Shown here: positions 9,095 through 18,915 of the stretch, piece after piece
Numbering within the stretch: position 1 is the first letter of the stretch
How the letters are laid out: every line of letters starts with the position of its first letter
NCBI GenBank assembly: GCA_959602045.1
Contig: CAUGRT010000003.1
Coordinates: 77,501-141,500, forward strand
Length of the DNA: 64,000 nt
Reading direction: 5' to 3'
DNA from: an uncultured Clostridia bacterium
Lineage (GTDB): Bacteria > Bacillota > Clostridia > UBA1381
Notes under the pieces: generated by a model
Told to the model about the DNA's origin: nothing
The model's input: only the letters and a program-made list of their open reading frames with translations
The model's database searches: none
Translations under genes and position numbers: made by a program

Positions 9095-10486
9095 TTAATA
9101 TTCAGCTGTGCCTACCGTTCTCGGGAACGGCAAAACATCACGGATATTCTGCATACCGGTGATATACATAACTGCTCTCTCAAAGCCCAAACCAAAGCCT
9201 GCATGCTTATTGGTGCCGTACTTTCTCAAATCCAGATAGAAACCATAATCCTCTTTCTTTAAGCCGCACTCCTGCATCTTCTGTACCAATGTGTCATAGT
9301 TTTCCTCACGCTGACTTCCGCCGATAATCTCACCGATTCCGGGAACAAGAAGATCCATTGCCGCAACAGTGTTTCCATCCTCATTCAGCTTCATATAGAA
9401 TGCCTTAATCTCTTTCGGATAATCCGTCACAAATACCGGCTTTTTGAAAACCTCCTCGGTCAAATACCGCTCATGCTCTGTCTGAAGATCACTGCCCCAT
9501 TCCACCTGATATTCAAAACGATCATTATTCTTTTTCAAAATATCAATCGCTTCGGTATAGGTAATTCTTGCAAACTCATTTGAAACCACGTTATGCAATC
9601 TGTCAAGCAAGCCCTTATCCACAAACTGATTAAAGAACGCCATTTCCTCCGGTGCATTTTCCAGACAGTAGTTAATGATATACTTTAACATATCCTCTGC
9701 CAAATCCATATCTTCGCCTAATTCCGCAAAAGCGATTTCCGGCTCAATCATCCAAAATTCAGCCGCATGGCGCGTCGTGTTGGAGTTCTCGGCACGGAAC
9801 GTCGGGCCAAATGTATACACATTTCTAAATGCCATACAAAAAGTTTCCACGTTCAATTGACCGCTAACGGTAAGATTGGTCGGTTTTCCGAAGAAATCCT
9901 CGGAATAATCCACAGCCCCATCCTTAGTTTTCGGAAGATTCTCCAAATCCAACGTTGTCACCTTGAACATCTCGCCTGCACCCTCGCAGTCACTGCCGGT
10001 AATGATCGGCGTATGAACATAGACAAAATTTCTGTCCTGGAAGAACTGATGAATTGCATAAGCAATCATGGAACGAATCCGAAAGACTGCCGCAAAGGTG
10101 TTGGTTCTCGGACGCAAGTGCGCGATCGTGCGCAGATATTCAAAGGAATGACGTTTCTTTTGCAGCGGATAATCCGGAGTGGACATACCCTCAACCACAA
10201 CCGATGCCGCTTTTAACTCAAACGGCTGCTTTGCATCCGGCGTTAATACCAGTGTGCCCGTCGCCGTCACTGCTGCACCGACATTCAGCTTGGATAACTC
10301 TTTAAAATTCTCCAACTTATCTTCTTCAATAACAATCTGAAGATTCTTAAAAAAGCTTCCGTCATTCAATTCAATAAATCCAAAGCTTTTTGAAACTCTG
10401 ATCGTGCGAATCCATCCGGATACCGTAATTTCTTTTTCGGCAAATGAATCCGTTTCACGAAACAGCTGTCTTACAAGTGTTTTCAT
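9095..10486 (-). CDS. asnS: Asparaginyl-tRNA synthetase
   Basis: Class IIb synthetase that charges tRNA-Asn. The 463-residue protein has an N-terminal OB-fold anticodon-binding domain ([21 protein letters not shown], near residues 22-43) and the class II core, with motif 2 around [21 protein letters not shown] and motif 3 [15 protein letters not shown] near the C-terminus. The Shine-Dalgarno AGGAAGGAAA precedes the ATG. It lies 21 bp behind asnA, so asparagine synthesis and its charging are encoded in one transcript. No T-box leader is visible upstream of the operon. Confidence 0.97.
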   Translation of the reverse strand: MKTLVRQLFRETDSFAEKEITVSGWIRTIRVSKSFGFIELNDGSFFKNLQIVIEEDKLENFKELSKLNVGAAVTATGTLVLTPDAKQPFELKAASVVVEGMSTPDYPLQKKRHSFEYLRTIAHLRPRTNTFAAVFRIRSMIAYAIHQFFQDRNFVYVHTPIITGSDCEGAGEMFKVTTLDLENLPKTKDGAVDYSEDFFGKPTNLTVSGQLNVETFCMAFRNVYTFGPTFRAENSNTTRHAAEFWMIEPEIAFAELGEDMDLAEDMLKYIINYCLENAPEEMAFFNQFVDKGLLDRLHNVVSNEFARITYTEAIDILKKNNDRFEYQVEWGSDLQTEHERYLTEEVFKKPVFVTDYPKEIKAFYMKLNEDGNTVAAMDLLVPGIGEIIGGSQREENYDTLVQKMQECGLKKEDYGFYLDLRKYGTNKHAGFGLGFERAVMYITGMQNIRDVLPFPRTVGTAEY

Positions 10487-10507
10487 ATGTGTTTCCTTCC
10501 TAAATTC

Positions 10508-11512
10508 TTATATTAATTCTATTCCATGCTCTTTGCAGGTCTGAATCATCTCATCGCTCCAAACGGACGCTTGAACCTCACCGATATGAGCCTTGCCGAG
10601 CATCAGCATACATAATCTTGACTGACCGATTCCGCCGCCGATGGTATACGGAAGTTCGCCGTTTAAAAGCTTCTTATGGAAATCCATTTTCAATCTTTCT
10701 TCACAGCCCGCCTCGGCAATCTGCTTCTTCAAAGCATCCTCGTCCACGCGGATTCCCATACTTGAAATCTCAAAAGAAATATCCAATAACGGATAATATA
10801 CCAGAATATCTCCGTTTAACTCCCAATCATCATAGTCCGGTGCTCTGCCGTCATGCTTTTTACCCGATTTCAAAACCTTGCCGATCTGCATTAGAAAAAC
10901 TGCTTTCTTTTCTCTTAACAGCTTGTCCTCCCGCTCTTTCGGCTCTAATTCCGGATACATGTCCTCTAATTCCTGTGTTGTCATAAAGGTGATTTCATCC
11001 GGCAGTGTCGTATCCAATTCCGGATAATTCTGCTTAATAATTGCGTTTGTGGACTTTACCGCAGAATAAATCTTATTCACCGTCTTTTTCAGGGTGTCAA
11101 GATTTCTTTCGGATTTATCAATCACAACTTCCCAATCCCACTGATCCACGTAAATCGAGTGCATATTATCCAATTCCTCGTCACGGCGAATCGCGTTCAT
11201 GTCGGTATAAAGACCCTCACCCTTTGAAAATTTATATTTTTCCAAAGTCAGCCGTTTCCATTTTGCCAGTGAATGAACAATTTCCAAAGTGCCGCCGATT
11301 GCCGGTGCGTCAAAAGAAACCGGTCTTTCTACGCCGTTTAAGTTATCATTAATTCCCGTTTCCGGTCTTACGAATAACGGTGCTGAAATTCTTTGCAGAT
11401 TCAGTGCGCTTGTTAATTCGCGCTGAAACGTATCCTTGATGGATTTAATTGCTTCCTCGGTACGCCGTCCGTCTAATTTTGACTGATAGCCCTCCGGTAA
11501 AATTAAAGACAT
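10508..11512 (-). CDS. asnA: Aspartate-ammonia ligase (asparagine synthetase A)
   Basis: Makes asparagine from aspartate, ammonia and ATP through a class II aaRS-like fold. The 334-residue length is typical. It begins with [20 protein letters not shown] and contains the family blocks [36 protein letters not shown] and, near the C-terminus, [14 protein letters not shown]. The Shine-Dalgarno AAAGGAG is 10 bases before the ATG. It is the middle gene of DUF896-asnA-asnS. Confidence 0.96.
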   Translation of the reverse strand: MSLILPEGYQSKLDGRRTEEAIKSIKDTFQRELTSALNLQRISAPLFVRPETGINDNLNGVERPVSFDAPAIGGTLEIVHSLAKWKRLTLEKYKFSKGEGLYTDMNAIRRDEELDNMHSIYVDQWDWEVVIDKSERNLDTLKKTVNKIYSAVKSTNAIIKQNYPELDTTLPDEITFMTTQELEDMYPELEPKEREDKLLREKKAVFLMQIGKVLKSGKKHDGRAPDYDDWELNGDILVYYPLLDISFEISSMGIRVDEDALKKQIAEAGCEERLKMDFHKKLLNGELPYTIGGGIGQSRLCMLMLGKAHIGEVQASVWSDEMIQTCKEHGIELI

Positions 11513-11534
11513 TTGATCAATACTCCTTTATCTT

Positions 11535-11708
11535 TTATTTTTCCTCTACAACTTCTATATGCTCAAGCGTCGCCTTGAAATTTGCCCGTACCGCTTCAAG
11601 GTATTCCAGTCTTAACAACGCCTGCTCATTTCGTTCTTCATTATTTAAGCCGACCGTCTTTGATTTCTTCGCCAGCTCATTAATTCTTGCTATTTTGGCT
11701 CTGTCCAA
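11535..11708 (-). CDS. Small DUF896 (YnzC-like) protein
   Basis: A 57-residue protein, M/L-DRAKIARINELAKKSKTVGL..., matching the helical-hairpin DUF896/YnzC family of Firmicutes, whose role is unknown (Bacillus YnzC is reported under SOS control). The open frame extends to a TTG at 11738, but a strong Shine-Dalgarno (AAGGAAGGGGGA) lies inside that extension and is spaced for the TTG at 11708. The residues that follow match the family N-terminus, so 11708 is the better start. It is the first gene of the asparagine operon. Confidence 0.8.
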   Translation of the reverse strand: MDRAKIARINELAKKSKTVGLNNEERNEQALLRLEYLEAVRANFKATLEHIEVVEEK

Positions 11709-11767
11709 AGTTCTTCCCCCTTCCTTAGAAGCGTCCAAAGCTTCGCTCTCATACGAACCTACTCTAT

Positions 11768-11796
11768 ATTGTACCTTATTTATGCAAAAATTGCAA
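11768..11796 (-). promoter_or_regulatory. Predicted promoter of the DUF896-asnA-asnS operon
   Basis: Read on the minus strand, TTGCAA (11791-11796) and TACAAT (11768-11773) are 17 bp apart. Transcription would start near 11761. A short GAAGC/GCTTC hairpin lies in the leader just before the Shine-Dalgarno. Confidence 0.6.
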
Positions 11797-11887
11797 GGGT
11801 TTCGCTATAGTTTTTTAAATTCCGGAACATTTTTTTTGCAAAATTCATAATATACATTACAAACCGCAAGAAAGGAGGGGCTCCGAA

Positions 11888-12013
11888 ATGAATGATTGCT
11901 GTGAAAACAACTGCATGATGAGAGGCAACTGCGGCAATGGCTGCGACTTTGATCTCGACATGATTCTTTGGGTTCTTATCATCATCGTTATCGTAACCTG
12001 CATGTGCAACTAA
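11888..12013 (+). CDS. 41-residue Cys-rich small membrane peptide
   Basis: ATG at 11888 follows a near-ideal Shine-Dalgarno (AAAGGAGGGG, 11872-11881) and is followed by a stem-loop terminator, so this very short frame looks real. The product starts MNDCCENNCMMRGNCGNGC: five cysteines in the first 19 residues. A short acidic stretch (DFDLD) and one hydrophobic helix of about 15 residues (MILWVLIIIVIVTCM) follow, ending CMCN. The layout suggests a metal- or thiol-active head on a membrane anchor, or a small spore-coat-type membrane peptide. I do not recognise a family. It stands alone on the plus strand between two minus-strand operons. Confidence 0.65.
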   Translation: MNDCCENNCMMRGNCGNGCDFDLDMILWVLIIIVIVTCMCN

Positions 12014-12035
12014 TACTTAAATGAAGTCGATAAGA

Positions 12036-12066
12036 GAAGCTGCCGTACCGCGGCAGCTTCTTAAAT
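12036..12066. terminator. Rho-independent terminator after the small membrane peptide
   Basis: GAAGCTGCCG (12036-12045) and CGGCAGCTTC (12051-12060) form a perfect 10-bp stem with a 5-base loop, followed by TTAAATTTT on the plus strand. It may also stop lon transcription coming the other way, though the minus-strand T-run is weaker. Confidence 0.8.
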
Positions 12067-12067
12067 T

Positions 12068-14377
12068 TTACACCAAAGCCCGTTTTAAAACAGAGTCCAT
12101 ATTATCAGTCGGAATAAATTTGATATGCTTTCGGATTTCTTTTGGAATTTCTTCAATATCCGGTTTATTTTCTTCCGGAATAATCACCGTCCGAATCCCG
12201 GCTCTGTATGCAGCAAGTGATTTTTCCTTTAAGCCGCCGATCGGAAGAACTCTTCCGCGCAGGGTGATTTCTCCGGTCATCGCAATATCGTTTCGCACCG
12301 GCTTATTGGACAAGGCACTGACTAACGCTGTTGCCATCGTAATACCGGCAGAGGGGCCATCTTTCGGAACTGCACCCTCCGGAACGTGAATATGAATATC
12401 CTTTGTTTTATAGAAATCATGATCAATTCCCAACTGATCCGATTTGGAACGGATATAACTGATAGCGGCTTTGGCAGATTCTTTCATAACATCTCCCAGT
12501 TTTCCTGTCAGCTCCACCTTACCGGTTCCATCCATCACATTGACCTCTACCGACAGCGTTTCTCCGCCGACTGATGTCCATGCCAAGCCGCGCACAATGC
12601 CGACCTCGCTTTTTTCGTTCATCGCTTCAACATGATAGCGGTGCTTTCCGAGATAGCTTTCCAGATTCTTTGCCGTAATCCGAACCGTTTTTTTATTCTG
12701 CTCCAAAATCAGCCTTGCAGCCTTACGCGCCAAAGTATTAAACGTCTGCTCCAGCTTTCGCACACCAGCTTCACGCGTATAATAGTCGATAATATCTTTT
12801 ATAGCATCATCACTCACTACAAGCTGTTTTTCTGTCAATCCATTTTTCTCAATCGCTTTCTTTACAAGGTAGTCCTTAGCGATATGGAATTTTTCCTCAT
12901 ATGTATAACCTGAAAGTTCAATGATCTCCATTCGATCTAATAAGGGTCTTGAAATCGTGTTCAGTGTATTTGCCGTGGTAATAAACAGCACCTTCGACAA
13001 GTCAAACGGCACTTCTAAATAATGATCGCGAAATGCTGAATTTTGCTCATAATCCAGTACTTCCAGCAACGCCGCTGACGGATCCCCCTTATAATCCGTT
13101 CCCATCTTATCAATTTCATCCAAAAGAATCAGCGGATTTTTGGTGCCTGCCTCTTTCATTGCCGCCATAATCCGACCTTCCATCGCGCCGATATACGTTT
13201 TCCGATGTCCGCGAATATCCGCCTCATCATGAATACCGCCCAGAGATACGCGCACATATTTTCTGCCTAATGCGCGTGCTATGGATTTTGCAACCGAAGT
13301 CTTTCCTACACCCGGAGGGCCTGCAAAGCAAAGAATCGCCGTACTTTTGCCGTTGGTAAACTGCCTTACCACCAGATACTCCAAAATACGCTCCTTGACT
13401 TTCTCTAATCCATAATGATCCTCATTCAGAATTTTCTCCGCTTCATGAATATCAAAAGTTTCCTTCGTAAGCTTATTCCACGGCATATCCAAAACCGTGT
13501 CCAGATAATTCCGCAGTACGCCGCTTTCCGCCGAAACGGGCGGCATTTTTGCAAACCGATCCACTTCCTTTAAAAGCTTCTCTTTCGTTTCCTTGCTTGT
13601 CTTTAATTTTTTGATTTTCTCGCGGTATTCCTCCGACTCCTGCATAGGGTCCGCGCCCTCGCCCAACTCCTTGTTGATCACTTTGAGCTGTTCGCGCAGA
13701 TAATATTCGCGCTGATTTTTATCAATACTTGCTTTTACACGCTTTGCAATTTTCTGCTCCAGTTTCAGAATCCCGATTTGGTTCTGCAATGCGCTCAGCA
13801 CCAATTCTGCCCGTGCGCAAATATCCTGTTCCTCTAAAATCGTCTGCTTAACTTCCGTCCGAAAATCCACGCTCGCAGCGATCAAGTCGCACAAAAGCGG
13901 CAGATTCTCAGCTGACATCACCGCCATAAACTGTTCGGATGCCGTTCTGGGCATGTTCGAGAAATATTCCTCATAGACTGCTTTTAGCTGACGAATATAC
14001 GCCTCCTCAAGCCGCCCGTCATTAACGGCATATTCCTCAAAATCTTCAATCACTGCCTGAAAATACGGTGTCACCGACACCAGCTCCCGCAGAATTCCGC
14101 GCCGTAATCCCTCAACAATAACGCGTACCCCATTCCCGGGAATTTTCATCACTTGCTTTATTTTCACGACTGTTCCGGTAGGATACATGTCCTCCAAGCG
14201 CGGTGCTCCTACATTTGGATCCTTTTGGGCGGTTAAAAATACCTCTGTCTTTTCCGCTCCTGCCGTTTCCAACGCCTTAATGGATACATCCCGCCCGGCG
14301 TCAAAATTCAGCGTCATTCCCGGGAAAATCACGATGCCGCGCATCGGCACAACGGGAAGGACTTCCATATTGTTCAT
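12068..14377 (-). CDS. lon: ATP-dependent protease Lon
   Basis: Homohexameric AAA+ serine protease that degrades misfolded and regulatory proteins. The protein has about 769 residues: N-terminal LON substrate-binding domain ([15 protein letters not shown]), coiled-coil middle, ATPase with Walker A GPPGVGKT (about 353-360) and Walker [12 protein letters not shown], then the protease domain with catalytic Ser in [11 protein letters not shown] (about 676) and Lys in [12 protein letters not shown] (about 717). The frame is open to 14446, but the predicted -10 box falls in that extension and AAAGGATAGAG is placed for the ATG at 14377. Confidence 0.95.
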   Translation of the reverse strand: MNNMEVLPVVPMRGIVIFPGMTLNFDAGRDVSIKALETAGAEKTEVFLTAQKDPNVGAPRLEDMYPTGTVVKIKQVMKIPGNGVRVIVEGLRRGILRELVSVTPYFQAVIEDFEEYAVNDGRLEEAYIRQLKAVYEEYFSNMPRTASEQFMAVMSAENLPLLCDLIAASVDFRTEVKQTILEEQDICARAELVLSALQNQIGILKLEQKIAKRVKASIDKNQREYYLREQLKVINKELGEGADPMQESEEYREKIKKLKTSKETKEKLLKEVDRFAKMPPVSAESGVLRNYLDTVLDMPWNKLTKETFDIHEAEKILNEDHYGLEKVKERILEYLVVRQFTNGKSTAILCFAGPPGVGKTSVAKSIARALGRKYVRVSLGGIHDEADIRGHRKTYIGAMEGRIMAAMKEAGTKNPLILLDEIDKMGTDYKGDPSAALLEVLDYEQNSAFRDHYLEVPFDLSKVLFITTANTLNTISRPLLDRMEIIELSGYTYEEKFHIAKDYLVKKAIEKNGLTEKQLVVSDDAIKDIIDYYTREAGVRKLEQTFNTLARKAARLILEQNKKTVRITAKNLESYLGKHRYHVEAMNEKSEVGIVRGLAWTSVGGETLSVEVNVMDGTGKVELTGKLGDVMKESAKAAISYIRSKSDQLGIDHDFYKTKDIHIHVPEGAVPKDGPSAGITMATALVSALSNKPVRNDIAMTGEITLRGRVLPIGGLKEKSLAAYRAGIRTVIIPEENKPDIEEIPKEIRKHIKFIPTDNMDSVLKRALV

Positions 14378-14437
14378 TAATACTCTATCCTTTCTAATCT
14401 TCGGAGTCTTTGCCCCGAACCTTTTATCACAAAGCAT

Positions 14438-14466
14438 ATTATACATAAAAATTCTGCATATTGCAA
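14438..14466 (-). promoter_or_regulatory. Predicted lon promoter
   Basis: TTGCAA (14461-14466) and TATAAT (14438-14443) on the minus strand with a 17-bp spacer and a TG two bases before the -10. No CIRCE copy is visible here, so lon does not look HrcA-controlled. Confidence 0.65.
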
Positions 14467-14493
14467 GATATTTTTATGAAGTTTTTATTTTGT

Positions 14494-15471
14494 TTACAAT
14501 TCATTCAATACGCAAACCAGTAAATCAATGCAAGCTTGAATATCGCTGACGCTTGCCAGTTCGGACGGAGAATGAATATAACGCGTTGGAACAGAAATTC
14601 CGCCGGTCTTGACGCCGCCGCGCGTCATATGGATTCTTCCGGCGTCCGTACCGCCGTCCGTCATGATTTCAGCCTGATACGGAATCTTGTGGCTCTTTGC
14701 TGTTGCAATCATAAAATTGCGCAGATAAGCGTCGCACAGAACCGAATGATCCATGATTTTCACTGCCGCTCCCTTGCCGATTTTTACATCCATTACCGGT
14801 GCATTTGGTGTATCGCCCGTATCGGTAACGTCTACGGCAATCGCATAATCGGGATCAATCGTATATGCCGCCGTTCCTGCACCGCGCAAGCCGACCTCCT
14901 CCTGCACCGTAAAGGTCAGATAAACATCATTTTTACTGTTGATTTTTTCTAATGCCTTCAACAAAATATAACAGCCGGCACGGTTATCCAACGCTTTGGA
15001 AATCACAATATCGCCGTTTCTATACATTTCACCGCAAAATACCGCCATATCCCCGACGGATACCCGTTCGCTCGCCGTCGTATCGGATGTCGCGCCAATA
15101 TCAATAAACAGCTTGTCTAATACCGGCTTTTTATCTTCCTCCTCGCAGCCAATCACCCCTACAACGCCATTCAAAAACCGAACGCGTCTGCCTACCAATT
15201 GACAGGTATATAAGCCGCCGACCGCCTCAAAACGAATAAAACCGTTTTTATCAATATGCTTTGCAATAATACCAATTTCATCCATGTGAGCGGCAACCAT
15301 GATTTTCTTCTTGTTCGCCGCCGTTCCGTGTTTGACTAAAATCAAATTTCCCAAAGGATCGGTGATGATCTCATCACATTTTCCTTTTGCTGTTTCTCCG
15401 ATCGCTTGTCTGATCTTATCCTCACACCCCGAAGGGCCGCTGATTTGAGTTAATCGCTCCAATAATTCCAT
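14494..15471 (-). CDS. M42 family metallo-aminopeptidase, paralogue 1 (intact active site)
   Basis: M42 enzymes are cocatalytic dinuclear-metal aminopeptidases/deblocking peptidases that form tetrahedral 12-mers. The 325-residue protein has all the expected residues: His62 and Asp64 (VAAHMDEIG), Asp162 (KALDNRAG), catalytic Glu191 and ligand Glu192 (VQEEVGLRGA), Asp214 (AVDVTDTGD) and His300 (RYIHSPSE). The ATG immediately follows the stop of paralogue 2 (TAG-ATG), with GGAGGG inside the upstream gene, indicating translational coupling. It is the last of three tandem copies behind murD. Confidence 0.93.
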   Translation of the reverse strand: MELLERLTQISGPSGCEDKIRQAIGETAKGKCDEIITDPLGNLILVKHGTAANKKKIMVAAHMDEIGIIAKHIDKNGFIRFEAVGGLYTCQLVGRRVRFLNGVVGVIGCEEEDKKPVLDKLFIDIGATSDTTASERVSVGDMAVFCGEMYRNGDIVISKALDNRAGCYILLKALEKINSKNDVYLTFTVQEEVGLRGAGTAAYTIDPDYAIAVDVTDTGDTPNAPVMDVKIGKGAAVKIMDHSVLCDAYLRNFMIATAKSHKIPYQAEIMTDGGTDAGRIHMTRGGVKTGGISVPTRYIHSPSELASVSDIQACIDLLVCVLNEL

Positions 15472-16491
15472 CTATTTACCCTCCGTCCATTCATCTATAT
15501 TTTCAATTAATCCGCCCAACAGCAATTCCGTTGTCAACAGATCCTTTTCCGATACCATTTCCACCGGTGTTTTTGCATAACGGCAAGGAATGGAAAGATT
15601 CACACATCTTGCACCGTTTGCCCCATATTGAATTGCTCCGGTATCCGCAAATTCCTGTTTGATAATGGCTTTCTGGTACGGAAGCTTTAATTCCTTTGCC
15701 AGCTTTTCTGTCTTTTCAAGCAATTCCCTGTCATAAATCGAATACCGATCCATCGCCGGAATAATGACGCCGCCGCCCAAACGGATTGTCCGATTTTCGG
15801 GCTTTGTACCAAAGGTATCGTCCGTTGCCGCAGTATCAACCGTAATCACCGCATCCGGCTCAATTTGTCTTGCAAGAATCGACGCACCGCGCATTCCGGT
15901 TTCCTTTTGTGCCGTAAATACAAAATACAGCTCACTGCCGCTGATCTTTTCCATTTCGCCCAGTACCGGAATAATTCCACAGCGTGACAGTGCCTTGCCC
16001 TTGATGATTCCATTTGCCCGGGCGCATTTTGTATCAAAGGTAATAAAATCTCCCAAATGCACCTGCTGTAAGGCTTCCTTTTTGGATTTTGCGCCAATAT
16101 CAATAAAAAGCTTGCTCGCCGGAACGGTATTCTGACGTTCTTCCCTCGTTTGCAGATGGATGGCTTTCATGCCAATCACGCCCTTGACCTGATCCTTTCC
16201 AATTACAACTTTTTTGGAAATCACCGTATTCATATCAATATTTCCGACCGGCTTAAACCGAAGATAGCCTTTTTCCGTAATACCGCTGACAATAAATCCG
16301 GCTTCATCCATATGGGTTACCACCATAATCCGTCCTTGACGATCTGTGCCCTTTTTCATAGCAACGACATTGCCGATTGAATCTACCGTGATACTATCGG
16401 CTTTTAAATGCTCTGTCAAATATCGGCGCAGCTCGTTTTCATTTCCGGATACGGCATCGATTTCACTGATTTTCTTTATAAGAGAAGCCAT
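15472..16491 (-). CDS. M42 peptidase-like paralogue 2, probable pseudoenzyme
   Basis: This protein of about 339 residues aligns along its whole length with its two neighbours but has lost key residues. His60/Asp62 (VVTHMDEAG), Glu197 and Asp219 (ITVDTAATDD) remain. The bridging-Asp motif reads KALSRCG (no Asp), the catalytic Glu is Lys196 (TAQKETGMRGA), and the final metal-ligand His is Lys307 (RYAKTPVE). It is therefore unlikely to hydrolyse peptides in the usual way, although the frame is intact and well translated (AGAGGAGGATAC before the ATG at 16491; an upstream start at 16521 is less likely). It overlaps paralogue 3 by 16 bp. A structural or regulatory subunit of a mixed complex is my inference. 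Confidence 0.85.
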   Translation of the reverse strand: MASLIKKISEIDAVSGNENELRRYLTEHLKADSITVDSIGNVVAMKKGTDRQGRIMVVTHMDEAGFIVSGITEKGYLRFKPVGNIDMNTVISKKVVIGKDQVKGVIGMKAIHLQTREERQNTVPASKLFIDIGAKSKKEALQQVHLGDFITFDTKCARANGIIKGKALSRCGIIPVLGEMEKISGSELYFVFTAQKETGMRGASILARQIEPDAVITVDTAATDDTFGTKPENRTIRLGGGVIIPAMDRYSIYDRELLEKTEKLAKELKLPYQKAIIKQEFADTGAIQYGANGARCVNLSIPCRYAKTPVEMVSEKDLLTTELLLGGLIENIDEWTEGK

Positions 16492-17504
16492 TTTGTATCC
16501 TCCTCTGTTTCCAGAATCCATGCCGTCAACAACTTTGCGACGGCTTTTACATCGGATATTGCTAAAGTCTCAACCGATGTATGCATATATTTGAGCGGAA
16601 TCGACAGCAGTGCGGTCGGAATCCCGCTTTTTGCAATCTGAATTGCCCATGCGTCCGTGCCGGTATCGCCGCCCTCTACCTCAATTTCGGTTTTAATTCC
16701 ATGTTTCTTTGCTGTTTCTTGTAATCGTTCCGTCAATTTTGGATGAAGATTCGGTCCAACACTGATAACCGCGCCGCAGCCGATTGCAAATGCATTCTCC
16801 GAATTATCCGGCGTGATTCCATGCGTTACATCGACCGCTACCGCCATATCGGGATGAATCGCATAAGCCGCTGTTTTTGCTCCGCGCTCACCGACTTCTT
16901 CCTGTACGGCGCAGACTGCATACACATCTGCCTGCAATGGTACATCCGCTATATTTTTCATTACAGTCAGCAGTGCGGCAACCGAGGCTCTGTCATCCAG
17001 AGATTTACCGCTCCATTGCTTTTTCCCAAGCTTTCCGACCGACTGTGCAATCGTCACGCTATCGCCTACGGAAACCAGCTCCCGAACCTTGTCTGACGGC
17101 AGTCCCAAATCAATCGCCATATCCTTAATTGCAACCGTTGCTCCAGGTTTACGCAACCACGGCTGTTGGATTCCGATTACACCGGGTACATCCTCTTCAC
17201 CATGCACAACGACCTCCAACGCCGGCAAAATCCGCTGATCCACACCGCCGATATTGGCAAAAGTCAAAAATCCGTCCTCGGTGATTGAAGTTACCATCAA
17301 CCCGATTTCATCGCAATGTGCTTCGATCATCAGCTTCGGTGCATTTTTTTTGCCGCATTTCTTTTCAGCAATGACGCTGCCGAGTGCATCCGTATACACA
17401 CGATCACAATAAGGCGCAAACATTTCGCTGATGGCGTCGGTAATCAAATATTCCGAGCCGGATATTCCGCGCATATTGCTTAATTTTTCTATCAGCTTCT
17501 TCAT
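16476..17504 (-). CDS. M42 family metallo-aminopeptidase, paralogue 3 (intact active site)
   Basis: First in the tandem trio. The 342-residue protein has His63/Asp65 (IEAHCDEIG), GKSLDDRASVAALL, VQEEVGERGAKTA, AVDVTHGITPD and KYMHTSVETLA, so every catalytic and metal position is present. The Shine-Dalgarno GGAGAGGAA precedes the ATG. It starts 18 bp after the murD stop, so the trio is probably read from the polC-murD side. Substrates are presumably short peptides from intracellular proteolysis; specificity is not predictable. Confidence 0.93.
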   Translation of the reverse strand: MKKLIEKLSNMRGISGSEYLITDAISEMFAPYCDRVYTDALGSVIAEKKCGKKNAPKLMIEAHCDEIGLMVTSITEDGFLTFANIGGVDQRILPALEVVVHGEEDVPGVIGIQQPWLRKPGATVAIKDMAIDLGLPSDKVRELVSVGDSVTIAQSVGKLGKKQWSGKSLDDRASVAALLTVMKNIADVPLQADVYAVCAVQEEVGERGAKTAAYAIHPDMAVAVDVTHGITPDNSENAFAIGCGAVISVGPNLHPKLTERLQETAKKHGIKTEIEVEGGDTGTDAWAIQIAKSGIPTALLSIPLKYMHTSVETLAISDVKAVAKLLTAWILETEEDTKWLLL

Positions 17505-17522
17505 ACGATTCCTCTCCGCCGG

Positions 17523-18881
17523 TTACAGTTCCCGAACCAGCTTTTTGAACAGGTTACCCCGTTCTTCAAAATTTCTGAACATATCAAAACTTGTGGACGC
17601 CGGTGAAAGCAGCACGATGTCACCGCTTTGCGCTTTTTCGTGTGCACATTTTACGACCTCCTCATAGCTGTCTTTCTCGATAATTTCTATATTTTTCCCG
17701 GTTGCCTTGACCGCATCCTTGATTTTATCGGTTGTTGCGCCGATCAGAATCAGCGTTTTTACCCCGTTGACAATCGGCTCGCCGATCGCGTCATACGGAA
17801 TCCCCTTGTCTTTGCCGCCGCTGATTAAAATAACCGGTTTTCCCTCAAACACCCGCAGCGTATTAATCGTGCGGTTGGGACTGGAGTCGATTGAACTGTT
17901 ATAATACTTTACGCCGTTAATCTCGCGGACAAATTCAATTCGATGCTCTACACCCTCAAATTCCTTTGCGACCTCGCGGATTTTATCATCCGATACCAAC
18001 CCCTCAACCGCAGCCATTGCCGCCATGTAATTTTCCACGTTATGCATGCCCGGAACGGTAATTTCATGAATATTCAATACCGGTTCGCCTCTGCGGCAGA
18101 TAAAGTCATTTTCCAGATAATAATCCGCCGTTTTATCGGTTCTTGAAAAGCGTTTTAGTGTCCCGTTTGCTTCTTTGCCGATTTGTGCCGTCACTTCATT
18201 ATCCGCGTTCACTACTAACGTATCCGAAGATTTTTGATATAGCATAATATTTTTCTTTGCGTCAATATATTCCTGATAATCCTTATGCATATCCAAATGA
18301 TTCGGAGAAATATTGGTAATCACCGCAATCTCCGGAGATTTTCTCATCGTGTGCAGCTGGAAACTGGATAATTCAAGAATGACCCAATCCTCTGGTTTCA
18401 TATTTTCGGTTTGCGTCAGAAGCGGATTTCCGATGTTGCCGCCCAGCCATGTTTTATAGCCTGCCTTCGTCATCATTCTATTGGTCAGCGTTGTAGTCGT
18501 TGTCTTTCCGTCGCTGCCGGTGATCGCAATCATATGCGACGGGCATACGTCAAAGAACACCTCCATTTCAGAGGTCACAACCGCACCGCGTTTTCTTGCT
18601 GCGACAAGCGCCGGAACATCATAGCGCATACCGGGCGTTTTGAAAATGATTTCGCCGTCAATATGCTCCAGATATCCCTCGCCCAGATTGAATTTCACGC
18701 CTAACGGCTCCAGCACAGTATAATTCTCACCCAAATCCTCTTTGGTTCGTTTATCACAAGCGGTAACATCCGCTCCTAAGGAAACCAAATACTGAATCAG
18801 CGGAAGATTTGAAATTCCGATTCCGATCACCGTTACGGTCTTTCCCTTTATATTCTGCTTAAATTCTTCTAATTTAGTCAT
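17523..18881 (-). CDS. murD: UDP-N-acetylmuramoyl-L-alanine--D-glutamate ligase
   Basis: Cytoplasmic Mur ligase adding D-Glu to UDP-MurNAc-L-Ala in peptidoglycan synthesis. The protein has about 452 residues: N-terminal Rossmann-like UDP-binding domain (TVTVIGIGISNLPLIQYL), central ATPase domain with P-loop GSDGKTTTTTL, and the C-terminal ligand-binding domain (SIDSSPNRTI, ISGGKDKGIPYD, LLSPASTSFDMF). The frame is open upstream to 18986, but that stretch overlaps the end of polC and the ATG at 18881 has an AAGGGAAAAAG Shine-Dalgarno. It is isolated from the usual dcw cluster. Confidence 0.95.
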   Translation of the reverse strand: MTKLEEFKQNIKGKTVTVIGIGISNLPLIQYLVSLGADVTACDKRTKEDLGENYTVLEPLGVKFNLGEGYLEHIDGEIIFKTPGMRYDVPALVAARKRGAVVTSEMEVFFDVCPSHMIAITGSDGKTTTTTLTNRMMTKAGYKTWLGGNIGNPLLTQTENMKPEDWVILELSSFQLHTMRKSPEIAVITNISPNHLDMHKDYQEYIDAKKNIMLYQKSSDTLVVNADNEVTAQIGKEANGTLKRFSRTDKTADYYLENDFICRRGEPVLNIHEITVPGMHNVENYMAAMAAVEGLVSDDKIREVAKEFEGVEHRIEFVREINGVKYYNSSIDSSPNRTINTLRVFEGKPVILISGGKDKGIPYDAIGEPIVNGVKTLILIGATTDKIKDAVKATGKNIEIIEKDSYEEVVKCAHEKAQSGDIVLLSPASTSFDMFRNFEERGNLFKKLVREL

Positions 18882-18915
18882 TGTTCTTTTTCCCTTTCGT
18901 TTTATTTTGAACTTT

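Noticed and set aside
11709..11770. T-box leader for the asnA-asnS operon
   Set aside because: The leader from the predicted start to the first gene is only about 60 bases, far too short, and has no T-box sequence.
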